Source: Girardinichthys multiradiatus
Lineage: Eukaryota > Chordata > Actinopteri > Cyprinodontiformes > Goodeidae
Reading direction: 5' to 3'
Assembly: GCF_021462225.1 (NCBI RefSeq)
Contig: NC_061816.1
Coordinates: 10,875,390 to 10,939,389 of the forward strand
Length of the DNA stretch: 64,000 nucleotides
Part shown: piece by piece, positions 27,801 to 42,800 of the stretch
Layout of the letters: each line of letters opens with the position of its first letter
Numbering within the stretch: position 1 is the first letter of the stretch
Position numbers and translations under genes: made by a program
Notes under the pieces: model-generated
Databases searched by the model: none
Seen by the model: the letters and a program-made list of their open reading frames with translations, nothing else
What the model was told of the DNA's origin: nothing

Positions 27801-30800
27801 ACGAAATTAGGCACATGGCTATAAGAAAAGTACATGAAACAAGAACTTCAGGTCACAGATTTAATTGGTGAGAGTTGAATCAGACGGGAAGAAACCAAAT
27901 CATTGTACATTAAGACTTTGTTTTGGACTCACAGAAGCCAACAACTGCAAGTCAGAAGAAAATTGAGTCTGATAACACATACATAAAAGGTAAGCCTAGT
28001 AAATTAGAATACATTTTGAGGCTTTACCTAATTTAGTTAGACTCAGACTGGTTCCTGTTTTCATCAGTGTACCTTTAAAAATCTAAATTCTCCTAAATGC
28101 ACCAAGTCGAGTCAACATTCTATAAATGGACATGAAAAAAAAGACAGGATTAAGATTATAAACAGGAAATGTGCAATAAATCTCCATCTAAACTGCATAG
28201 AAAGATGCAGAAAAATCACCTGCTGAATTTCCACAGTCTTACTGGTCATCACAAAACCTATTTCAACACAAGATAGACTCATCTGCCAGCTGTCAGGGGT
28301 AACAGAAACCAGAACTCTACCTGTTATCATCTTCAGCTGCAGCCACAGCCTGGTGATTTCATGGCACAGTTGAGATACTCTGTTTAGAGCCATTGTTCTG
28401 CAGCCACACGCATGCCCTCTCATGCACACACACTGAGCTAAAAGAGACTTGAAAGCATCGAAAGTTTCTGTCAGAGAACATCCCGGTGGAAGTTAAGGCT
28501 GTCCATACTGCCGCAGCAGAGGATTTCAGCTGCTTACTGAACTGTCACCAGACAGCACAGCTCTGCACAGCGCCCCTACCACGCTCACACACACACATCC
28601 ACTTCCACAGTGTGTGTGCCAGCAAAGGAGGAGGAGATACAGACGGTCCGCCCCTGGTTTCACATGTCACACTTTTTCCAGAGACACCATGGGAGTCTGA
28701 CTGAAATGCACAAATATAAAATAATGCTGCAGTTTCTTGCTTTGATATAGTAATAAGCAGTACATGCAATTAAATTATGATGATTACTGCTTGTAGTAAT
28801 TGTTGTAATACATTATCTGGCTTTATTGTGGTTCAATAGCATGGAGTGCTGGAGATTATGCATGATGTACACATGTAAAATTGTAGTGTATATGTATCTG
28901 CAAAATGGTACCAATTAGCTGTGCAATGCAAAAGAAAGTCTCCCTTTGTCTTTTTAAACCTTAATCACGTTTTCTCCTCCATTCAACTGCACAAACTCTC
29001 CCACAAACAAACAATGCCAGTGACAACGGCAGGGTGACCCAGTCTGCCACACACTGGTGAGTACATGAACAGTCATTCAGAGTTCCCGTTTAAAAGATGC
29101 AGCCCTGCAGAGAGAAAACACATTTTTCAACTGTCTGTTTAGTCAAAGACCAAGGAAAGCTCCAACCTCCTCCTCTGCCCTCCTGAATGACTGCATGTAC
29201 AGAAATCGTTGTTATGGTTTGCAAAATACAAAAAGATTCTGCATATTGAGGCTGACTACTTTCTGTAAATTAGTTTAAAAAAACAACATAAAATGTGGGT
29301 AATCCATGTTTATATGTCCTGAAACATAACACAAAGCGCACATACAGTGCTTTAAAAAGGTACTGACTCCTTGGACTTGTCACAACCTCAAATTAGAACA
29401 TTTTAATTAATTTTATTGGGACTCTATATGATGAACAAACGCAAAGTAAAGCATAAGTGTGTAGTAGAAAAACATTTTTACAAATAATTTTAAATGTGTT
29501 GCGTACATTTGTATTCTAGCCCTAGTCAAGGCCTTGTAGAACCATGTTTCTATCACTACCAGCTTTGTACATCAAGAGACTAAAATGTTTGCACCTTCTT
29601 TGTAAAATTAATCAAGTTCAGTCAGATTTGATGGAGATCATCTGTGAACATAAATGTTTTTAGTTATGCCACAGACCCTTAAACAGGTTTGAATTTCCAC
29701 TCTGCTGAAGAAAAGCATGACCCACAGCATTATGGAGACCATAGAGATAGTGTGTTCAGGTTAGATGGTTAGATTTCAGTCAGTCATTTTGTTGCATCTA
29801 TGTAAAGTAGTTCAATTTTAGCCTGATCTGACCAGAACACCTTCTTCTACATGTTTGCTGTGACTTCTGCAGGTAAAGGGTAGGCACATGGCTTGTGGCA
29901 AACTTCCAATTAACTTCTTATGGCTTTCTTTCAATAACACTTGTATAATAGAACATAAATATGTTCTCTGTAGCCTTACAAGTTTGTTAGAGAACATAAA
30001 AAACAAACAAATGGCATCATGAAGACCAGCGAACACACCAGCCATGTCAGGATGCACTTCACAAATGTGTGGCAAAAGAAGGCCAGTAGAAGTCCCATTT
30101 AGTTTGTCACATGCCAGGTAGGGGATGCAGCAAACACGTGGAGGAAGGATGTCTGGTCAGATGAGATCAAAATGTACCTTCTTGGCTTACGTGCAAAATG
30201 CTATTTGTGGCGAAACAGAGTTATCTCCACTGTAAAACGCGGTGGTGGCACCAACAAGCACTGGGGATTTTCTTCAGAAGGAACAGTCCAAGTTCAGATC
30301 TAAATTCATGTCAAATCTGTAGCAAGACTCTGTAGCAGTCACATTCTTTGTCTTCCACTTCACAATTATGCACAACTTTGTGTTGATCTATCAAATAAAA
30401 TCCCAATAAAATACAATGAGGTGGTTGCAAATGCAACATGTAGAGAAATTCATGGAGCACCATACATACGCAGAGTAAGGACATGCACAGTTTATATCAG
30501 GCCCTCACAACATTAGGCACACCTCAGAGTCATCTTATTATCTTGCACAGAGCTTGTATTCATCTGATGATTATATCCCTGATCAGGCATATTAAGTCGA
30601 CAAAAATAGTAAAAATGAGATTAGGCACCAGGAAATGAAAGACCGTGTCAAAATGAGAATTGGCCTAAATGCTTAAATGAATCTCATGTTGAAAATCCCC
30701 AAATCAGATTCAGAGGACTTTTACATTCATTACACATGCTAAAAGCTGGTTTACTATGCAGGCCATCAGTGTGTGTTTTCTCATTGAGAGATTTAGGTGT

Positions 30801-33800
30801 CGTTCGGCACATTAACTTTAACTGTATTTATGCCTCACAGGTTTCTTCTGTTCTCACTTTTTTTAATGACTCAAATATTTCAGATCTCTAAAGTAGTTTT
30901 TAACATCAGACATGCTTCGCCTGAGTAAAAACAACAAACAGGTTACTAAACATGATTTAATTAAGCGTAGATATTAATTGATAAAAAGCTATACAAATCA
31001 AGCTGGCTACGTAATCTTCTGACTAATTAACATAATCTTTCTTGGGGGTTCAGTTTCACTAGCCGCAACCCAGGCCTGATCACTGCCAGACCTGATTCTT
31101 CAGGTCCAGAAGATACTTGATTGTCTGTGAAAAGCCAAAACGGCTCATCTTGCATCAGGCTGAATAAGATTTTTATAGGCTTTAGAGTACCAGTCAAATA
31201 TTCTACACCAAAAACCCGTTAATGAAGAGAGGAACCAAACAGCATGCACTGACTGATGTTCTACACCTGTCACAACTAGGTGAGACATAGGACTAGATCT
31301 TATGCAACCTAATTTTAAAATAATGTAAACAACATACAACCATAAATTGTATAAGTTGGTGTCTACTGTTAACTGAGCAATAGTGGGTTTTAGACGAGCA
31401 CTGATCTCACATAGATTCAGGCAATTCCATACCAAACTCCTCTCTCCAAGTTTCCCTAACCGTTGCTGGCAGTTATACAATCATCCAGCAAATACACGAT
31501 TTTAGGAGTTAGGTGTCTGGAGCCAGGAGGGCTTTTTAAGACTTTTGGATTGAATGTAGTGTCCAACTTGTAAGCATAGTTCAGTTTTTAATTCAAAATC
31601 CAATTTAGATGCTTTGGAATACCTTTCATGGCCAAAAACCCTCCAATGTGGCTGAATTAAAACAATTCTTCAAAGAGGAATAGGAAAATATTCCTGATTT
31701 AAAAGACTCACTGCCAGTTATCTCAAACTATTAATGGCAGTTGTTCCCACCAAGACTGTCAGAACCAACTATTGGGTTTGGTTAGTTGAAGAACTTTTCT
31801 CCCTTAATAAAATCACCAATTGAAAAGTGTTTTATACTAACTCTTATGTTTGACATTAAAATTAGTTTTATCTAAGACGTTTAGATGAGACAAATAGTAA
31901 AAACCGGAGGAATCGGTGAGAAGCAAATACTTCTTCACTGCACTATATATTGTAAGTTAATACAACCAAGATGCCAATAACGGTGCTCTCATTCACATAA
32001 TTTTAATATTATGGAGACTGATGTTCGGTGTCCTAAATGCAGCCTCTTAGACTTACAACTGAGCAACTTAAAGGTGCTGCCACACTGTTTACTATTGTGA
32101 CATGGATGCTATATTATTTAAAAGTGCCTTTCACAGAGATCTAGAATTGAAATTGAGGAGATTTTGCGGAACATCAAGCCATGTCACATCTTTGAAGTAA
32201 GTGTGACGCTTTTGATGATCCTCTGACCCATGATACAGTCTCGTTTTTTTGTTTTCCATAGTTAAGGATCATCTGACCCTCTGGGAATGAATGTTAAATA
32301 CTCTATGAGTGCTCCCAAGTGGCCAGATAATATTTAGTGTAAAAAACCACAAAGTAGGTCATGTCATCACTTTCCTTTTCAGTTTCAAGCACCTGGTATT
32401 CCGGGGTGAGTGAACCTTCATTAGCACAGACAGAGTGTTTGCATAGCAGGGCATGAGATCATATAATTTCATCATTGGGTTATTGGTGTTTTATTTGAGA
32501 AGCAGCTTTAGACTTCCAAAAAAATCCATGGCAGCCTTGATCCTCTGGTGATAAAATTATGAATCCTCCAGGTAAATGTGAATTAAGGTGTGGATGGACT
32601 GTTATTTACCTAAGGGAGCATATCGTCCTTTGCCGTTAAAACTCAAGGTACAGTAGATACCTGGTAGTTTGATGGCCATAGAAATACATTTCCTTCATTA
32701 ACTGCAAATCCTTCAAAATGTTTTGTCCCAAAAGTCAAAGTATTGACAGCAATTAATATAATAAATGCAAAGCCTCAAAATTACAAGTAAATAAATACAA
32801 TTAAATTCAATAAATTGGAACATATTCAAGGTGCTCATTTGTAAGATATTCTAGTTTATTGAATTTGACTATATATTAGTGAGAGTGAAATGTGCACCTG
32901 TGTGTCTGTTTTCATAGGATGTGAAGCAGACTGCTAGAGAAACCTATTTATTAAAAGGGATATGATGCAGACAGGAGGCAGAGCAGCTTCCAGCTGACGT
33001 TTTAGTTTTAGAAAACTTCTGTGTCCTAAAGTAGAAACACTGCTGACCTCTTCCGCTCCATGATCAAACACTATTGGCCTGTTGGAGTGTAAACAGGAAG
33101 ACACCGATTCAGAAATGACTAAAGTAGGAAACTAAATGCAACTAAAGTAGGAAACCCAAATGGCTCTACTGAAGTTGGTACAACATATTTTATTATTTAT
33201 GTATTTGACAAAGCAAGCCCTGTAAAACCAACTACAAGACCAAACTTTCTCACCAGCTTTACAGATCATAGTTTGCAGATGAAGAGATTTGTTAGCAGGA
33301 AGTCATTAAGCCAATTTTCTGTTTCCCTGTGAGCAAACGTATAACTTTGCCTCCTTCAAAATTCACATTAAATTGACAGCAATCAGCCTGAATCCACCAA
33401 TATCAATACTTCTACTGTCAGAAAGGCCGTCTTTAAAAAGCCAACTCTAATATACAAAAAACATTACACCCCAACAATCAATATTTAGTCACCAGTCAAA
33501 GTAATTCTATTTTTATTGTTTTATAATCCACTGCCTTCTTTGCGATCCAATATAACTGTGTGGAAAGTACATAATCCTGCTTGCTCTTGTAGAACCTAAT
33601 AAAGCAAACGACCAGTATCCTCTTTCAACATCTTGCTCATTACACATATCTTTGTAAGGTGTATTCTGCAAGCAGATCTCTGGAATAATATTCTAATACA
33701 GCTGCAAAAAGACATTTCCATCCCTAATTTCTGTCTTGTTGGTGTATACAATGCTGTTAAAATGCCAGGTTCTGTGACATAATAAAACAAGATACGACAA

Positions 33801-36800
33801 CACAATTTTTACACCTTTTCCACATATAATGTGGCATGTCCCCCGTGCAATTCAACCACAAAAACTGCTAGGGGGAAATGTAAAAAAATAACACAGCTGT
33901 AGTAAATTGGATGCAAAAGTGTGCACACCCATATAATGAAAATCTTTGGGGAAGTAACTTTAGATCTAATATCGGCATTTTATTTCCTCTTGATTTTGCA
34001 ACCGTATTCATTTATTGTGAATTTGATTAACTTAAACTAAAATAAAAAATCAGATGGATCTCATTATACAAAGCTATCTGTCAGATGAAGTTTTATTTTA
34101 ATGATATATACGTTTAGCCACTGATGCTGGTAAATATGTTGTCCTTGTGCTTTTAGAGCTTATGGCTGCCTTTGACACAGTGGAATATGGCATTTTTATT
34201 TCTTGTCTTGAGCACTGTGTTGGTATTAAAGTTGCATACTTGTCTTACCTGGCTGACCAAACTTTTTATGTCAGCATAAATAAGTTTGTGTAGTCTATAG
34301 TGTTTATTGGTTGTGGGGTGCCTCAAGGGTCTATACTAAGACCCCTTTATTTTCTTTCTGTATGTACTGCCCTTGAGTTTCATTTTGATGAAATGTTTTT
34401 GAGTTTCATTTTATGGTTATGCTGGTGATTGTCAAGTCAACATTAATTTGAAAAACATGTTGCTCACTCTGTTCATCCTTGCCTAAATGAAATCAAAGCT
34501 TGGATGGCCCTGAATTTTCCGAATTTCAATGATAAATAGAAGGAGGTCAAAACATTTTGCCTAAGTGGCCCTTGTGACATCCACTATGTAAATCCTGGGT
34601 CTGACTCCATATTTGAAATCCACTGCTACCAATCTGGGAGTGAAATCGGACTGTGACCTTAGATTTGACACACTTTGTTTACCATTTTTTCTTATTCTCT
34701 AAATGTACAGCATTTTGTTCAGCCATTTATTGTTTTTAAATTTGCTTTATGAATTAATTGGATTATACTGGGCATTATTCAACAATGTAATATTAACAAA
34801 ATCTAAAAAGGAATGAAGGGCTATACAGTTAAAGTAAATGACCACTTTATTTACTTAGCACTTTAAATAAAAGAAAGTAAATAACAATTCTAAGAAAGGA
34901 GAAACAAATGTTAAAATCATAAGATAACTCAATAAAGAGGAAGGATTTCCACCAAAGGGGAAGGCATAGAGGACTTGGGGGAATTGCCACGGGAAGCCAC
35001 AAAAAAACGCAGCTGACCATTATAAATCAGGAGACTTTGATGGTCTCAGGAGTTTGTTTTTCTAAAGCCACCTCCTGCACATTATGTGGATAATGCAGAA
35101 ATGAAATTAACATGATCTAAAAAATACCTCCTAAAAGTTGCCATATACCCATTGTGAGCCTTAAGCTTTTATGGCGAGGAACTGAGGGATTCCGAGACAC
35201 CAATCAGTTAAACCGACCTTGCACCAAAACAGAAATTGGACATAGTGTATTGGGCCTGAAGCTGAACTGATCTAGTGAGGAGACAGCTTGGGTTCCATTG
35301 CAAGCAAAAATCTGAGACCAACAGAAATGTTATTTAAATAAATAAACCCAAGACATGGCAGCTGCTATGATTCTGTCATTTGAACTGAATTACAAACTGC
35401 AGATTTAAAAGGGAGTGGTGCTTAATAATAATTTTTCTTTTGTTAACCACGGCTATTGCCAAGAAAACACTTGCTATCATCATCACTTGGCGTCAAAAAA
35501 TGTTTTAAGGCAAGAATATTGCTGATGGTAAGACAGCACCCAAATCAATATTATATTGAGTCATCAAAAAATGAGGGTTCTGTTTTTGTAAAGAAAGCTT
35601 CAGAAAGTCCAGCAAGTGTCATGACCCTCTCTTAATTGGGATTCAGCAAAGGAATTGGGTTGCCTCCAGTGCAGAGCTTTCTCAGGAATAGCAGGTGTGA
35701 CAGTTTCTGTACACACAGTGAGACCAAGATGATTGCAAGAATAATGGCAGCAAGGAAACTACTTCTGTCCTAGAAAAACATCAAGGACAGACCAACATCC
35801 CTCAACAGGTACCAGGATCGGACTGCAGAGGACTGGGAGGAGAGTTGATGAAGCCTCCAATGAAGCCCCTTTCAGACTGTTTGGAACATCTAAATATGTA
35901 CTGTCCAGAGATGAAAAGGCGAACAGTATTATGAGTCCTATTTCATGGAACTAACAGATAAGCATCCTGAAACCTTTCATGATTGGAGATCCCTCTTGTC
36001 AAAAGGACTTGCTCACTTGTAATTTTGCCTCTAAACCCTGCTATGAATAATGATAATTTGATAGTCTCCAAGTACTGATCCAGCAAAAATGGGCCACCAT
36101 CAGTCAGTATTTGGTCCAGGACGCTGGGGCAAATGGCATTATTCTCATAAAGAAAAGTTGATATTGTAAATATTGAATGTTGCATAAACTTGATGACAAA
36201 TCAAACATTATTTCAAAGATGCTTAGGAATGAAGATGAGATGGGTTTATCAGAACTGTTTTTTTACTCAAAATCTTTAAAAAACAAATTCTGTCAGTCTA
36301 AAACCATTTGGCCATATCTGTAATGTCAGTGGTTCTTGATGTTTTTAGAAGAAATTTGAGACCCAAGTCTAAACCCTTGTTATGCTAGCATAGAAACATA
36401 GATAAAACATTAAAGCGACAGCATCAACTACTGGTTCATTTCACCAAAGAAGCATTCCAGTAACAACTGACCCAACATTGCTCAATCCTCCATTAAATCA
36501 CTTTTTTCCTTCCCTTAACTTGACAATAAAACCTTGAGATACCAGAGCTGATTACCCACCATAACCTGAGGCAGACAATATTGTAGTTTCTTTTGCAAAA
36601 AGCATGGACTCAGACTTGAATGGTTCACATACTCCAGAGTCCAGAGACATCCTCCACACAGCATTACAACGGACCACACTGTACCTCTCCAATCTTTTGT
36701 AACACCATAAACTTTCCTCTCTGGTACCCAGAACTTCCAAGGGAGACTGCTGGCTTTCAATTAAAAAGCACTGGACATTTTATAAAGCTATTAGCACAGG

Positions 36801-39800
36801 ATTGAACCCCTTTTGCAGTCAGAACTGCTTTAAATCTTTTTGACATTGATTCAAAAGGTGTCTGAAACTTTCTTCAGAGATTTTGGTCCATATTCATACA
36901 GTTGCTCCACATTTGTCGGCTGCCCATCCATGATGTAAATCTCCTGTTCCACTTAATTGCAATGGTGCTCTATTGGATTGATATCTGGTGACCACAGAGG
37001 CCACTTGAGTACAGCGAACACATTGTCATGCTCAAGTAGGCAGTTGCATTGAACAACTGGTACTAAGGGGCCCAAAGTGTGCCAAGAAAACATCCCCAAC
37101 ACAATTATATCACCACCACCGGCCTCAACAGTTGGGGTTGAAGGGATCCATGCTTTCTTGTTTATTTCTCACCATTCCATCTGAATATTGCCTTGAAACC
37201 CAGTCTTTGCAGATCAGGCAGTGTTTTTCCAATAAGCTATTGTCCAGTATGGCAAGCCTGTGCTCACTGTAGCTTCGGTCCCAGTTCTGAACTGGCAAGA
37301 GTGGGACCCAGTGCAGTCTTCTCCTGCTATTGCCCATTAGCTTCAAGGTACAAGATGGTGTTGTGCATTCAGAGATGGTTTTCTACCACGGTTGTTAGAA
37401 GTGTTTGAGTTAGTATTGCCTTTCTATTATCTCAAACCAGTCTGCCCATTCTTCTCAATGACCCCAACAAAGAATTTTTATCAACACGACTGCTGCTCAC
37501 TGGATACTTCCAGACAATTCTCTGTTAACCACAGAGGTGGTTGTTTGAAGATCCCAGCAGATAAACGGTTTCTGAAATACTCAGACCAGATCATCTGACA
37601 CCAACAACCATGCCACGTTCAAAGTCACTAAATGTGCTTTTGTCCCCATACTGATGCAGTTTTCAGCATGTCTAGGTATTTCAGTGTCAAGGTTTTACAT
37701 ATTGAGCAACATGATGTAGAGCAGAAACATAGCACTCTCTTTGCGTGTGCCACACAAGAGTTGTTACTAAAAATAATCCCATCATGTCTAAATACAGACC
37801 AAAGCTCCCAGAAATATACCAGAATAGACCTGTACATGCTCTACTTTTCTCAAAGATACCCTTAATTGTCAAGACGTTTGATCAAACACTAACCTTTACT
37901 AATGCAAACACAACACACCTATTCTTCTGTCTTATGCAAAGATTGCCAGGAAACAATGGCAACCTTTACTGTGCCACCTTAAGTAAATAAGGATATTAGA
38001 CACCAACATTTACATGCTTCATATTGTGCTGATTGAAATTCCTTCTCACGCCGTTTCTAAAACATCCAAATTCAGGTTGTTTTTAGAAGAGGAAGACAAA
38101 AACAGCTGGCCCGACAGCTTTGGATGAACTAAATAGAAGTTCAAATATTTGTTCAGAGAGTGACTTTAGCAGAAAGTACAAACATCAGCAGCAATGGTAT
38201 GAACGCCCAAGGAAGGGACGGCAAAGTTCTCAATAGCTGCCTTACTGGACAAAGGTCCATAAACTATTTTCTCTGTCATGTGAGGACATGACAAGAGTCT
38301 GCATAGTAAAGAAAATATCCACAAAACTTGCTCCAGATGGTGCAAACAGTTCAGTGGATCACATATTAAAATAAGACTCTGATTAATGCACATTATGCAC
38401 AGGCGTATAAGAAATACAACCATTTCATGCACAATGAAAACGTAAAAAAAGTATGACCAAAATCCCCTCAAAAGTCAGAAAATTGTTTGCGTGATTATTA
38501 GGATATTCCATGTAATCATCATGTGGCTTACAAGAACAAAAGAAAAGGAAACATTTCCTGAAAAGCTGCTCTTTTCATTTGTATACAGGTCCTTCTCAAA
38601 ATATTAGCATATTGTGATAAAGTTCATTATTTTCCATAATGTCATGATGAAAATTTAACATTCATATATTTTAGATTCATTGCACACTAACTGAAATATT
38701 TCAGGTCTTTTATTGTCTTAATACGGATGATTTTGGCATACAGCTCATGAAAACCCAAAATTCCTATCTCACAAAATTAGCATATTATTAAAAGGGTCTC
38801 TAAACGAGCTATGAACCTAATCATCTGAATCAACGAGTTAACTCTAAACACCTGCAAAAGATTCCTGAGGCCTTTAAAACTCCCAGCCTGGTTCATCACT
38901 CAAAACCCCAATCATGAGTAAGACTGCTGACCTGACTGCTGTCCAGAAGGCCACTATTGACACCCTCAAGCAAGAGGGTAAGACACAGAAAGACATTTCT
39001 GAACGAATAGGCTGTTCCCAGAGTGCTGTATCAAGGCACCTCAGTGGGAAGTCTGTGGGAAGGAAAAAGTGTGGCATAAAACGCTGCACAACGAGAAGAG
39101 ATGACCGGACCCTGAGGAAGATTGTGGAGAAGGGCCGATTCCAGACCTTGGGGGACCTGCGGAAGCAGTGGACTGAGTCTGGAGTAGAAACATCCAGAGC
39201 CACCGTGCACAGGCGTGTGCAGGAAATGGGCTACAGGTGCCGCATTCCCCAGGTCAAGCCACTTTTGAACCAGAAACAGTGGCAGAAGCGCCTGACCTGG
39301 GCTACAGAGAAGCAGCACTGGACTGTTGCTCAGTGGTCCAAAGTACTTTTTTCGGATGAAAGCAAATTCTGCATGTCATTCGGATATCAAGGTGCCAGAG
39401 TCTGGAGGAAGACTGGGGAGAAGGAAATGCCAAAATGCCAGAAGTCCAGTGTCAAGTACCCACAGTCAGTGATGGTCTGGGGTGCCGTGTCAGCTGCTGG
39501 TGTTGGTCCACTGTGTTTTATCAAGGGCAGGGTCAATGCAGCTAGCTATCAGGAGATTTTGGAGCACTTCATGCTTCCATCTGCTGAAAAGCTTTATGGA
39601 GATGAAGATTTCATTTTTCAGCACGACCTGGCACCTGCTCACAGTGCCAAAACCACTGGTAAATGGTTTACTGACCATGGTATCACTGTGCTCAATTGGC
39701 CTGCCAACTTTCCTGACCTGAACCCCATAGAGAATCTGTGGGATATTGTGAAGAGAACGTTGAGAGACTCAAGACCCAACACTCTGGATGAGCTAAAGGC

Positions 39801-42800
39801 CACTATCGAAGCATCCTGGGCCTCCATAAGACCTCAGCAGTGCCACAGGCTGATTGCCTCCATGCCACGCCGCATTGAAGCAGTCATTTCTGCCAAAGGA
39901 TTCCCGACCAAGTATTGAGTGCATAACTGTACATGATTATTTGAAGGTTGACGTTTTTTGTATTAAAAACACTTTTCTTTTATTGGTCGGATGAAATATG
40001 CTAATTTTGTGAGATAGGAATTTTGGGTTTCCATGAGCTGTATGCCAAAATCATCCGTATTAAGACAATAAAAAACCTGAAATATTTCAGTTAGTGTGCA
40101 AGAATCTAAAATATATGAATGTTAAATTTTCATCATGACATTATGGAAAATAATGAACTTTATCACAATATGCTAATATTTTGAGAAGGACCTGTATTGT
40201 AAGTTGCACAGAGAAAATCTGATCTTAATCCTATGCTTCAAACAACAGCAAAAGCTTTTTACTCATCACAGGTATCTTACATATAAACTTACTGTACAGC
40301 AGCTGGCAGCAGTTCATACATCTGTAGAAGGTCTTCATCTCCTCCACAGTGATGGAGACAAATCTCTTGTTTCCATACTGCTGCTTTACACTGCCTTCCC
40401 TCATATCCTCACTCTCCACCTTTTCCCTCACCATCTTCATCTGTTCATAGAAGAACAGATATTGCCAGCTTTTACTCCGCTCTCTTCATCTGTTTGCAAA
40501 CTCTCCCGTTCTGCTTCTGCTGCTCACCTGTCAAGATGCCCCGTGTGATCGCGTCACTCCCTTTTCTTCCACCCCTCCCTTCAGCGGCAACATATCTTTC
40601 AACATGTAATATGTTTGAACAGGGGCCGTTTGCTCCAGGCATGGTTTTGAGATCTCAATTAATTAAATCATCATCAAAAACAATTTATATCAGTAAGAGT
40701 TTTAAAAGAGAAATGTTACAATCTGGCATCTCAGGTCTTCTGGCTCAAATGTACTCTGCATACCCAGAACCAGAACCAAACATGGAGAAGCAACTTTTAG
40801 TTCTTATGCTCCACTAATCTGGAATAAACTCCCAGAAAACTGTAAAAGCACCAAAACCCTAAGTTGGTTTAAATCAAAATTAAAAACTTATTTGTTTAGA
40901 GTGGCCCTTGACTGTGCCATCTAGGCATGATTAGTTAAGTTTTCAGTTCAATTTTCCTTTCATTTTCTTGTCCATCATTCTATTCTCTTTATTTTATTTT
41001 ATTTTTTAAATTACCTCTGTTGTTTGATTTTATCATTTGATATATATACATAAACTTACCTTACCTTACACAGTATGGGGTAGATTGCTTACAGTCACTG
41101 ACACCCTTCACAAGGTGGATAAGCTATAAAAAGTCATTGATATCTGCATACCCAGTCATATAAATGAAAAGTTGAGTGGAAGGAAAAAATGTCGTAGAAA
41201 AGGGATCACAAGCTACAGAGGTAAATGCAGCTTTGCACATGTGCTCCAACTTAATTTGTAAATATTAGGATATACAGATGAATGCAATAAATTAAAATAT
41301 CATTAAGAAATAACTTGTTTCAATAATCTAGTTCAAAAAGTGAAAACTCATTGTTCCATTACTGTTTTTTGTGCCTCTTGAAGCTCTGACTCCAGCTGCA
41401 GTCCAGCCTTGTGAATCCCCCGCCAAAACTTGGTATTTGCTTCACAATCCTCTTAAGGCTGTGGTTATCCTCATTGCTTGTCCATCTATTGCAACTTAAT
41501 TTTTTCCTTCCACTAAACATTACATCAATATGCTTAAATATGCCTGGAGTAACCACAGTTTTCTCCAGCTTTGTGGACAATAACGTTCACCACACCGCCC
41601 CATCTGCCGCTCCTATGTCTGCATACTGCCAGTTAACTGGCTGAAAGAAGGCTCGTAAATGTTTACAGTAGCCATTATCACAGGCATGGCATGGAAATTA
41701 TAGGAAAGCACCTATTGCTAAACTAAGCACCAAACTAAAGTTACTTTATATAAAACTACAGTTAGATAGTTGACAATAGCTTTAACACCCCCAGTATTGC
41801 TCCATGATGAGCAGAACTTCACTATAAACTTTAGTGGGCATTTGTATTTTTACTCAAGTTTGGGTGATAAAATATAAATAATGATAAATGTCAAATAACA
41901 TAATGAGAGCTGATAATACATTTGTTTTCCTGTTTTAAATAAAAGCAAATAGATGATGTTATACATTTTGTTATAATCTGGTATTTTACTCAAATTTAAA
42001 ATAAATTGTGTTCGGGCTCAGTGTTCTGACTGCTTGTATCTGGTATAAATCTCATCAAGAAACACAAAATCTTGCGGAGAGTCTCATCACAAGCTTAACC
42101 TCTGTTTTCTAACATGCTTAATATAGCAGTGTGTGGAAAAGAGGTGACAAATTGGATCAGTCTAAATATTTAAAATGCTGCCAGAATAAAACGAACCTTT
42201 GAAGAGGATATTCCAGAACACTGATGGGATCGTAGTCCAGCAGAGAAGCCTGACATTCAGCAAATATTCAAGCTGGCTCTCAAAATCTCATCTAAAATGT
42301 CTTAAATTCATGATAGTTTCTTCCTGTATGCCGTTTAAACTTCTCGCCTTTTTCTCTGGCTTTGTTTGAACAACTTTATTTCACTGTGTGGATCATATGG
42401 ATTTTCTACAACTATTTCCAGCTCTTTCCTTATTCCTAAACAGAGGTTTTTCCAGCCATGTCCAGACAAAGCGTGCCTGCCTCTTCGCCAGCACATGCAT
42501 GTAGAAAAAAAATGCAACACTGACCTTGTATGTTTGTCTGTGTGGATTTATGAGCATTAGTCCTTTTTGCAGGTTGACGGCCACAGCAGAGGCAGGCAGA
42601 CATGGCAGACAAAGGTCGATTTTGTGCTCATCTGCCTGTTCATTCGTCTGTCAACCAGCAAACGCGCGTCTATGCTGGTGAAATACCGACTTATGAGGTA
42701 AGATTTCAATTAGCCAGTCACAGAGGTCATATCAGCTAATCAGTAACAACACTGAATCCAGAGGTCCGCTACTGCCCCTCCTGGTCTGCTGAGCTGAGAA

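Larger units (their letters stand above)
38584..40196 (+). mobile_element. Apparently intact Tc1/mariner transposon
   Basis: TA target duplication at 38584-38585 and 40195-40196 flanks a 1,609-bp element with about 200-bp inverted repeats and one full-length transposase gene. Left and right repeats differ at only a few positions, so the insertion is young. It is of the fish Tc1 type whose ends begin CAGGTCCTTCTCAAAATATT. It lies in intron 1 of the MCF2L-like gene, in the opposite orientation, about 95 bp past the donor of the 40.3-kb exon candidate. Confidence 0.95.

Noticed and set aside
28112..28429. Longer frame upstream of the 28393 ATG
   Set aside because: The extension relies on a GTG start; only the ATG at 28393 to the donor at 28321 is proposed.
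38874..39318. Minus frames of 95-109 aa
   Set aside because: Antisense shadows of the Tc1 transposase gene.
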